Source of the DNA: Acidobacteriota bacterium
GTDB taxonomy: Bacteria > Acidobacteriota > Terriglobia > Bryobacterales > Bryobacteraceae
DNA: 34,567 nt
Assembly (NCBI GenBank): GCA_028876805.1
Contig: JAGWQP010000020.1
Span: forward strand, 1 to 34,567
Direction: 5' to 3'
The notes under the pieces are model-generated. The model searched no databases. It had not been told where the DNA came from and was given only the letters and a program-made list of their open reading frames with translations. Every line of letters begins with the position of its first letter. Positions within the stretch are counted from its first letter, which is position 1. The position numbers and the translations under genes are program-made. This document shows, piece by piece, positions 28,459 through 34,567 of this stretch.

Positions 28459-29036
28459 TTCTCGCGCTCCAACCGGCGGACATCGGCGAGCAGCCGACTG
28501 GGAAAGTCCCGTTCCGAGAAGCCATAGTAGCCCCGGATGCGCCCCTTCCGATCAATGAGGGTGAAGCGGGTGCTGTGGTCCAGGCGGCCGTCCACCCGAT
28601 TCAGATGGAACACGTTGAGCCCCAGGTGATCGAGCCGGACCGGTTCACCGGTCAAGAAAAACCAGCGTCCGGGGGGCGCCAGAAAGTGCTTCGCGTAAGC
28701 GTCGAGCACCGGCGGCGTATCGCGGGCCGGGTCCACGGTGAAAGAAACCAGCCGCACGTCCGCGAGATCTCGGGTCTCGGTTTCGACCTGGCGCATCCGC
28801 TCGCTCATCATCGGACACGGACCGGGGCAGTGGGTGAAGATGAAGTCAGCCACCCAGATGCGGCCGTTGAGTGAATGGCTGTCGAAGGCGTAGCCATCCT
28901 GCCGAGTGAGCTCGAACGGCGGAACCCCGCCCAGCACCGGTAACGCGCGCCCTCCGCAGCCAATGAATGCGCCGAGCAAAGCAGCGACAACGAGACCCCC
29001 GACTCCTGGCCCCCGAGTTCCGGCTCCGACCCTCAT
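28455..29036 (-). CDS. SCO1/SenC-type copper chaperone lipoprotein
   Basis: 193 aa from ATG 29036, which overlaps the permease stop (ATGA). The ORF-track start at 29327 lies inside the permease. The signal peptide has a lipobox FIGC (Cys27), so the protein is an outer-leaflet lipoprotein with a periplasmic thioredoxin fold. The copper site is complete: Cys70 and Cys74 in FTHCPGPCPMMSERM, and His154 in DHSTRFTLID. SCO proteins deliver copper to, or reduce cysteines in, the CuA site of cytochrome c oxidase subunit II. It belongs to the ctaB-ABC-SCO-DUF420 operon; the oxidase structural genes are outside this window. Confidence 0.9.
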   Translation of the reverse strand: MRVGAGTRGPGVGGLVVAALLGAFIGCGGRALPVLGGVPPFELTRQDGYAFDSHSLNGRIWVADFIFTHCPGPCPMMSERMRQVETETRDLADVRLVSFTVDPARDTPPVLDAYAKHFLAPPGRWFFLTGEPVRLDHLGLNVFHLNRVDGRLDHSTRFTLIDRKGRIRGYYGFSERDFPSRLLADVRRLEREK

Positions 29037-29773
29037 GCCGCGCTGCGCGTCGTTTTCTGCTTGGCCATCATGCCGCACAGCAGCAACAGGCCGAGTCCGA
29101 ACGCGAGGGTGACCAGCAGGCTTTCGGCCCCACCCGGAGTGATGTTCGGCAGACGCAGCGTGTGATTTAACAGCGAAAGCGCGTACGTCAGCGGATTCAC
29201 CCGCATGATCAACTTCATCCATCCCCGCGCCTCGGAAAGCGGAAACAGCGCGCCCGACACCATCCACATCGGCATCAGCAGCAGATTCATGATGGCGTGA
29301 AATCCAGCGGTCGAATCCATCTTCCAAGCGATGGCGAAACCCAGGCCGGTCAGCGTAAACGAAATCAGGAAAACCGCCCCCACTACCGGGAGCACTTCAC
29401 CCGCCTGAAGACTCATACCGGCGAGCGGGGCGAAGGCCAGAAAAATCACGCCTTGAATCCATGCCAGGGTGGCGGCGCCTAGAATCTTGCCCAATACCAT
29501 GCTGGTCCGCGGTGCCGGCGAGACGAGCATCGACAACAGAAAGCCTTCGCGCCGGTCTTCGATGATCGAAATCGTGGAGAAGATCGCCGAGAACATCACG
29601 GTCAGCACCAGCGCGCCGGAAAAGAAACGCCCGAGAGTGTTGGAACCGTAGCCGATCAACAGCCAGATCACGAGCGGCGACGCGATGACGCCGAGTAGGC
29701 GGCTCTTCTGGCGCCAGAAGCGGATTAGCTCGCGTTGCCAAAGCGTCGCGGCGGGGAGAAAGAAACTACTCAA
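29033..29773 (-). CDS. ABC-2 type transporter permease
   Basis: 246 aa from TTG 29773 (GGAG 7 nt upstream), overlapping the end of the ATPase gene; the ORF-track extension to 29860 is a shadow of the ATPase. Six hydrophobic segments: VIASPLVIWLLIGYG, FFSGALVLTVMFSAIFSTISI, LAWIQGVIFLAFAPLAG, LPVVGAVFLISFTLTGLGFAI, AIMNLLLMPMWMVSGALFPL and SLLVTLAFGLGLLLLCGMM. The EDRREGFLLSMLVSPAPRTSMVLGK stretch is typical of ABC-2 permeases. It forms a transporter with the preceding ATPase. In several acidobacteria and related groups this pair sits between ctaB and sco genes, so a role in oxidase cofactor or assembly transport is plausible; the substrate is unknown. Confidence 0.87.
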   Translation of the reverse strand: MSSFFLPAATLWQRELIRFWRQKSRLLGVIASPLVIWLLIGYGSNTLGRFFSGALVLTVMFSAIFSTISIIEDRREGFLLSMLVSPAPRTSMVLGKILGAATLAWIQGVIFLAFAPLAGMSLQAGEVLPVVGAVFLISFTLTGLGFAIAWKMDSTAGFHAIMNLLLMPMWMVSGALFPLSEARGWMKLIMRVNPLTYALSLLNHTLRLPNITPGGAESLLVTLAFGLGLLLLCGMMAKQKTTRSAA

Positions 29774-30674
29774 TGGAGGCTCCTGTCTCGCGAACGAAGA
29801 CGTCTTCGAGCGTCGGCTTGTGCAGGCCGACGGATTCAATGGCGCCCGGGAAAGCCTCAACCACTTCGGTGATGAAGCGGTGGCCGTTTTGGATCTCGAC
29901 CCGCACCAGACCGTCCATCACCTTGGGTTTGAGGCCGAAGCGCTGCTCGATTCGCCCGGACAGCGATGAGGTGTCGTTCGCCTCGAGCACCACCACGTCG
30001 CCGCCGATGCGAGACCGGAGCTCGCGCGGGCTGCCGTGGGCGACGATCCTTCCCTGGTGCAGCAGCACCAGCCGGTCGCAGCGGTCCGCTTCTTCCAAGA
30101 TATGGGTGGTCAGCAGAATCGTGACACCCTCGCGGCTGCGCAGGTTTTCCACGTGGAGAGAAAGGTCGCGGCGAGCCGCCGGATCCAGGCCCGTCGAAGC
30201 TTCATCCATCAGCAATACCGGGGGCCGGTGCAGGAGCGCCTTGGCGATCTCGACGCGGCGACGCAGGCCGCCGGAGAGCGTCTCCACCAGATCCTTGCGG
30301 CGGTCGGCGAGGCCGAGTTGGTGCATGGCGTGCTCCATCCGCTCGCCGAGCGCCGCTCCGCTCAGCCCGTGCAAGTGACCCTGGCTGCGCAGGTTCTCTT
30401 CGACCGTGAGCGCTTTGTCCAGGCTCTGGGTCTGGAACACGACTCCCACGTGGCGCCGCACCTGGGCCGGTTCGCCGACGACGTCGTAACCGGCTACGAC
30501 GGCCCGGCCGTCGCTTGGAACCATCATGGTCGAAAGAATCCGGAATAGGGTGCTCTTGCCGCCACCGTTTGGCCCCAACAGCCCGAAGATCTCGCCTGGT
30601 TTCACATCGAAACTGATCTCGGAGAGGGCCACCCGCTCGCCGTAACGATGAGTCAGGTTTTGGACTTCAATCAC
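29766..30674 (-). CDS. ABC transporter ATP-binding protein
   Basis: 302 aa from GTG 30674, overlapping the ctaB stop (GTGA). Walker A is GPNGGGKST, the Q loop is VVFQTQSLDKALTV, the ABC signature is LSGGLRRRVEIAKAL, Walker B is PPVLLMDEASTGLDP and the switch His lies in TTHILEEADRC. A C-terminal extension of about 80 residues (VVVLEANDTSSLSGRIEQRFG to TLEDVFVRETG) is typical of the DrrA/NatA-type drug- and lipid-exporter ATPases that pair with ABC-2 permeases. It is cytoplasmic and powers the adjacent permease. It lies in the middle of the oxidase-biogenesis operon. Confidence 0.9.
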   Translation of the reverse strand: MIEVQNLTHRYGERVALSEISFDVKPGEIFGLLGPNGGGKSTLFRILSTMMVPSDGRAVVAGYDVVGEPAQVRRHVGVVFQTQSLDKALTVEENLRSQGHLHGLSGAALGERMEHAMHQLGLADRRKDLVETLSGGLRRRVEIAKALLHRPPVLLMDEASTGLDPAARRDLSLHVENLRSREGVTILLTTHILEEADRCDRLVLLHQGRIVAHGSPRELRSRIGGDVVVLEANDTSSLSGRIEQRFGLKPKVMDGLVRVEIQNGHRFITEVVEAFPGAIESVGLHKPTLEDVFVRETGASIE

Positions 30675-31591
30675 AGCCCCGGCCTATCCAGGATCATCAG
30701 GCCGTAGATGAGCGGCAGGTAAAGCACGGACGTCATCAAGACACTGCGCGCACGCAGGATGTTGCGGTCCAGCGCCACGCGTACGCCCGAATACAAAAAC
30801 CACAGCCCGAGAACCAGCGCGCCCAGACCGTAGACGATCCCAGACATCCCCATCAACGCCGGAGTGAGGCTGACAGGAATCAAAGCCATGCCGTACACCA
30901 CGATTTGCCGCGCGGTCGAGCGGCCATCGGGCTCAACCACCGGCAGCATTCGAATGCCGGCCCGCGCGTAATCCTCTTTGTACATCCACGCAATGGAGTA
31001 AAAGTGCGGGAACTGCCACAAAAACAGAATCGCCCCCAATACCCACGCTTCTCGGCTCACCGCGCCCGCCGCTGCGGCGTAACCGATGACGGGCGGCATG
31101 GCACCCGGAATCGCGCCTACAGTCGTCGACCACCACGTTCTTTGTTTGAGCGGCGTATACAGAAACAGATAGCTGGCTAGCGTGAAGGCACCGATCACAC
31201 CCGAAAGCAGGTTCACCCCTAGCCATAACTCCACAAAGCCCGCGATTGAAAGCGCAACGCCAAACGCCAGTGCGCGCTCGGCCGAGAGCCGCCCGGCTGG
31301 AAGAGGGCGGCGAGCGGTGCGGCGCATGCTGCGGTCCGCGTCGCGCTCGTACCATTGATTGAGCGCCGCCGTGCCGGAGGCGATGAGGCAGGTGCCGACG
31401 ATCGTATGCACGAGGGAAACGAGATGGATCGTTCCCAGCAACGCGCGCCAACCCGAAGAGCGTGGCAGCCCGAAAAAGTAACCGATCGCTGTGCTCATCA
31501 GGATCAGCCAGGTAATGCGGGGCTTGGTAAGTTCGACGTAATCGCGTACGAGATGACCGGTCTGTGGTTTGGAAGTCAACCCGGGAACCAT
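30671..31591 (-). CDS. ctaB: Protohaem IX farnesyltransferase (haem O synthase)
   Basis: 306 aa, integral membrane prenyltransferase of the UbiA superfamily. It attaches a farnesyl group to haem B to give haem O, the precursor of haem A in cytochrome oxidases. The Asp-rich motif NQWYERDADRSMRRTARRPLPAG is diagnostic of CtaB/CyoE. The second loop motif is AWMYKEDYARAGIRMLPVVE. About seven to nine membrane helices follow from ITWLILMSTAIGYFFGL to LYLPLIYGLMILDR. ATG 31591 is the first gene of a five-gene operon in which each gene overlaps the next by 4-8 nt. It is divergent from the TonB-dependent receptor gene. Confidence 0.92.
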   Translation of the reverse strand: MVPGLTSKPQTGHLVRDYVELTKPRITWLILMSTAIGYFFGLPRSSGWRALLGTIHLVSLVHTIVGTCLIASGTAALNQWYERDADRSMRRTARRPLPAGRLSAERALAFGVALSIAGFVELWLGVNLLSGVIGAFTLASYLFLYTPLKQRTWWSTTVGAIPGAMPPVIGYAAAAGAVSREAWVLGAILFLWQFPHFYSIAWMYKEDYARAGIRMLPVVEPDGRSTARQIVVYGMALIPVSLTPALMGMSGIVYGLGALVLGLWFLYSGVRVALDRNILRARSVLMTSVLYLPLIYGLMILDRPGL

Positions 31592-31688
31592 GTGGAAAAG
31601 CCGGTGCCTTTATTGTAAACGTTTCCGAGCGCCCCCGCCAGGTTGCGGAAGGGCGTGGCCGGTGAGCCATATGCGTCCTCGGGCAGTC

Positions 31689-31717
31689 TTGCTTTTTGTG
31701 CAGTTCGGGAGCATAAT
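31689..31717 (+). promoter_or_regulatory. Candidate promoter of the TonB-dependent receptor gene
   Basis: TTGCTT (31689-31694), a 17-nt spacer and CATAAT (31712-31717). The leader would be about 110 nt and contains a short AGGTT/AACCT inverted repeat near 31797-31815. It lies in the 244-nt divergent region between ctaB and the receptor, where no gene is seen. Confidence 0.4.
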
Positions 31718-31835
31718 TTCCTCTATTCGCATCATTCCTCTCTGATCTCTGGGAGCCCTGTCGGCGCGGCACGGTTTGAGCGAAATCGGAATTTTAGGTT
31801 AGTAGACAGAACCTTTGTAGCGAGGAGAGGTGAAC

Positions 31836-34567
31836 ATGCGTTCCTTTAAGCGGTTTTCTGGCTTTCGGCCGGTAGCTTCATTCGGGGTTTTCGCCCTGTG
31901 CCTGGGGACTCTCGTCGGCTTCAGCGCCCCGCCGGTGTGGGCACAGAACGCCGCGGGCGGCGTTATCTCCGGCCAGGTGACCGATCAGCAGGGAGCGGCC
32001 GTACCAGGCGCCAGCATCAGGCTGACGGAGACTTCAACCAACTCCACGACCAACACTACCACCAACGACGCGGGCCGCTATACGTTTCCGACGGTTTCTC
32101 CCGGCGTCTACGACCTGGTGGTGACCAAGGAGGGTTTCGCGCTGACGCGGATGCCTGCGCAGAAGGTAGACGTGGGCCTCGCGCTGACCATCAACGTCGC
32201 GCTGCAACTCGGCCAGCCCTCGACCATCGTCGAAGTCTCCGCTGCCGCAGGCGCAGATCTGCAGACGATGAACTCCACGGTCGGCTCGACCATCTCCGGC
32301 GACGCACTGCAGTTTCTGCCCAATCTTGGACGCGATGCCTCGACTCTGGCCACGCTGCAGGTGGGCGTGACGGCGTTCGGAAATACCGGCGGAGCCAATC
32401 AGGATCAGAACAGTTTCCAGCTCGACGGCGGCAACAACAGCAACGATATGGATGGCAATCAAAGGACTTATACGCCCAGTAACGGCTACACCGGCACTAG
32501 TTCGACCGGGGGCTCTCCCTCGGGGGTGATGCCGACTCCCGTCGAGAGCATCGAGGAATTCAAGATTGGGAGCAGTAACCAGACGGCGGACTTCGCCGGC
32601 GCAGCGGGGAGCCAGGTCCAGATGGTTACCAAACGCGGGACCAATTCCTTCCATGGCGCCGCCTACGAACACTACTTCGCAGCCAATGTTGGCGCCGCGA
32701 ATCTATGGAAGAACAATCACACTCCGTCTGGAGGCCTGCCTTATACACCCCTGCCCGCCACTCACCGCAACCGCTTTGGTTTCGCCGGAGGCGGTCCGAT
32801 CAGCCCGAAATTCTGGGGAGGCAAGACCTATATCTTCGCCAACTACGAAGGCTTTCGTTTCCCGCAGACTACTACCTTCGAGAAGGCCGTCCCATCGGTG
32901 CTGTTGCGAAACGGAATTATTCAGCTCCCGGACGCTAACCGCGTCTATCAGGCCTATAACCTGAACAACGTCCCGGTTACCGTGAATGGCGTCACCTATC
33001 AGCCGGCCACCTGCTCGAACGGCTCTTTTTGCGATCCGCGAGGGCTTGGGTTTAATCCGATCGTGAAGCAGATCTGGAACACGATGATGCCGTTGCCGAA
33101 CGATCCCCAGTACATCGTCGCGAACGGCGTTTCCGACGGCGTGAATCAACAGGGTTATCTGGCGAATATCCGACTGCCGCAGAGCTCCGATTTCCTCGTG
33201 GTCCGGCTGGATCATGACTTCGGCGATAAATGGAAATTCATGTCGAGCTATCGCTACTATCGCTTCCTGCAGTTAGCGACCACGCAGGTTGACATCGGCG
33301 GGGTGCTGCCAGGCGACCAATTCGGCGTTCCTTCATCGTCGGCACCGCGGCCGCAGAAGCCCTCGTTTTGGGTGGCCGGGTTGACGGGCACCATCACGCC
33401 GAATCTCACCAACGACTTCCATGTGAGTTACCTGCGTAACTTCTGGCAGTGGTCGACTGTCGGCGGCCCCCCTCAGCTTCCTGGCCTCGGCGGCGCGCTA
33501 GAGATGGGTGGTGAAGGCGCCGCGGTGAATGCCCTGATTCCTTACAACGTGGACTCGCAAAATACCCGCAAACGGTTCTGGGATGGGCAGGACTGGCTCT
33601 TGCGCGACGATCTCAGCCTGCTCCATGGCAATCACCTGTTCCAGTTCGGCGGCTCCTACCAGCGCAACTTCGACTATCATCAACGCAATGACAACGGTGT
33701 CGGCATCGATACGTCCCTCACCTATCAGCTCACGAACGGAACCGGCATCAACTTTACCAGCCAGCCGGCCGGTCTGCCCGCCACCCAAGTCACTAACTGG
33801 CAAAACCTCTACGCCCAGGTGCTGGGCCTGGTCAGCCAACCCCAGGTGATGTACACACGCAGCGGCTCGAATCTAACTTTGAATCCGCCGGGAACACCCG
33901 GTTTCGATCAAAGCGTGATCCCGACGTACAACGTTTACGTGAGTGACACCTGGCACATGAAGCCGACCTTCACCTTGACCTATGGACTGGCCTACACGCT
34001 CGAGATGCCGCCCTACGAGCTCAACGGGAAACAAGTCGGCCTCACGGACCCGTCCGGCAAGCCGATTGTGTTAACCGACTTCCTCGCTGAAAAGCAAAAG
34101 GCGGCGCTGGCGGGTCAGGTTTACGACCCGACGGTCGGGTTTGCGACCATCCGCAATATGAGCCCCTCGCTCAAGTATCCGTTCGACCCCTTTTATGGAG
34201 GACTGAGCCCGCGAATCGCGGCGGCCTGGAATCCCAGTTTTGACAGCGGCCCTCTCGCGAGCGTGTTTGGCCATGGCAAGACGGTGATCCGGGGCGGGTA
34301 CAGTCGCATCTACGGCCGGCTCAATGGCGTGGGCTTGGTTCTGGTACCTCTGCTCGGCACCGGGTTGTTGCAACCGGTGTCCTGTATTGGCGCCAGCGCA
34401 ACCGGCCAATGCCTCGGAAACGGCGGGGTCGATCCAATCACCGCGTTTCGGATCGGCGCCGATGGCATGACGGCACCGCTGCCGGCGGCTTCCCAGACTC
34501 TCCCACAACCGTACCTGCCCGGCGTGAACGGCAGTGCGGCGGCCGGTGACGGCTCGCAGCTCGATCC
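31836..34567 (+). CDS. TonB-dependent receptor with N-terminal carboxypeptidase-regulatory domain, 3' end outside window
   Basis: The frame is open from ATG 31836 to the right edge (about 910 residues), so the ORF track does not list it; GGAGAGG precedes the ATG. The signal peptide is about residues 1-37 (SAPPVWAQ). A CarboxypepD_reg domain (about 42-125) reads ISGQVTDQQGAAVPGASIRL to FPTVSPGVYDLVVTKEGF. The plug domain (about 135-265) contains QNSFQLDGGNNSNDM, VESIEEFKIGSSNQTADF and GSQVQMVTKRGTNSFHGAAY. The barrel strands then begin (FGFAGGGPIS, KTYIFANYEGFR, FLVVRLDHDFGDKWKFMSSYRYYR). This is the oligosaccharide/peptide-type OmpA-related receptor form greatly expanded in acidobacteria. The ligand is unknown, although the family usually imports polymers or glycans across the outer membrane. 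Confidence 0.9.
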   Translation, partial: MRSFKRFSGFRPVASFGVFALCLGTLVGFSAPPVWAQNAAGGVISGQVTDQQGAAVPGASIRLTETSTNSTTNTTTNDAGRYTFPTVSPGVYDLVVTKEGFALTRMPAQKVDVGLALTINVALQLGQPSTIVEVSAAAGADLQTMNSTVGSTISGDALQFLPNLGRDASTLATLQVGVTAFGNTGGANQDQNSFQLDGGNNSNDMDGNQRTYTPSNGYTGTSSTGGSPSGVMPTPVESIEEFKIGSSNQTADFAGAAGSQVQMVTKRGTNSFHGAAYEHYFAANVGAANLWKNNHTPSGGLPYTPLPATHRNRFGFAGGGPISPKFWGGKTYIFANYEGFRFPQTTTFEKAVPSVLLRNGIIQLPDANRVYQAYNLNNVPVTVNGVTYQPATCSNGSFCDPRGLGFNPIVKQIWNTMMPLPNDPQYIVANGVSDGVNQQGYLANIRLPQSSDFLVVRLDHDFGDKWKFMSSYRYYRFLQLATTQVDIGGVLPGDQFGVPSSSAPRPQKPSFWVAGLTGTITPNLTNDFHVSYLRNFWQWSTVGGPPQLPGLGGALEMGGEGAAVNALIPYNVDSQNTRKRFWDGQDWLLRDDLSLLHGNHLFQFGGSYQRNFDYHQRNDNGVGIDTSLTYQLTNGTGINFTSQPAGLPATQVTNWQNLYAQVLGLVSQPQVMYTRSGSNLTLNPPGTPGFDQSVIPTYNVYVSDTWHMKPTFTLTYGLAYTLEMPPYELNGKQVGLTDPSGKPIVLTDFLAEKQKAALAGQVYDPTVGFATIRNMSPSLKYPFDPFYGGLSPRIAAAWNPSFDSGPLASVFGHGKTVIRGGYSRIYGRLNGVGLVLVPLLGTGLLQPVSCIGASATGQCLGNGGVDPITAFRIGADGMTAPLPAASQTLPQPYLPGVNGSAAAGDGSQLD

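Overview
The window looks like the chromosome of an Acidobacteriota bacterium of the Solibacter/Bryobacter type. The reasons are a TonB-dependent receptor with an N-terminal carboxypeptidase-regulatory domain, many exported paralogues of uncharacterised acidobacterial families, a reaction-centre-type multihaem cytochrome outside any photosynthetic context, a remnant resembling acidobacterial MacB/FtsX-like permeases, and high-GC codon use. This placement is inferred from gene content, not from a marker gene. I saw no rRNA, tRNA, CRISPR array or insertion sequence.

Layout. 1-3 kb: response regulator, PhoR-like histidine kinase and second response regulator. 3-5.6 kb (minus): an operon of metallophosphoesterase, prfB and Sua5-type threonylcarbamoyl-AMP synthase; prfB is read through a programmed +1 frameshift that the ORF track misses. 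5.6-6.8 kb: a PilT-like ATPase. 6.8-16.6 kb: an island of small exported proteins. It holds six paralogues sharing an HWE-x-(D/N/S)-(T/S/A)-LV(V/I)D core and an invariant cysteine pair, two small proteins resembling DUF6152, a fusion of these two families, a dihaem cytochrome and a two-repeat beta protein. Inside this island lies a carboxymuconolactone decarboxylase/AhpD-like gene whose second catalytic cysteine codon is an in-frame TGA, followed 11 nt later by a perfect 7-bp hairpin that fits the bacterial SECIS model. It is a strong selenoprotein candidate and the main find.

16.6-20.6 kb: an AAHS-type MFS transporter, a glycine-zipper protein, an uncharacterised 308-aa protein and a degenerate PilZ-like protein. 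20.7-25.5 kb (minus): a probable operon of ECF sigma factor, zinc-finger anti-sigma factor, uncharacterised protein and TPR-CHAT lipoprotein protease, followed 3 nt later by a 41-codon membrane ORF that looks like the amputated N-terminus of a MacB/FtsX-type permease. This pairs a caspase-like protease with a sigma/anti-sigma switch and may be an undescribed proteolytic signalling module. 25.5-26.5 kb: a second glycine-zipper protein behind a highly structured leader that includes an intrinsic terminator. 26.5-28 kb: an exported multi-domain carboxypeptidase-regulatory-like protein. 28-31.6 kb (minus): a tightly overlapping cytochrome-oxidase biogenesis operon (ctaB, ABC ATPase, ABC permease, SCO1, DUF420). 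31.8 kb to the right edge: a TonB-dependent receptor cut off by the window.

Coordinates and motifs were read by eye. Family names come from memory of sequence signatures, with no database search.
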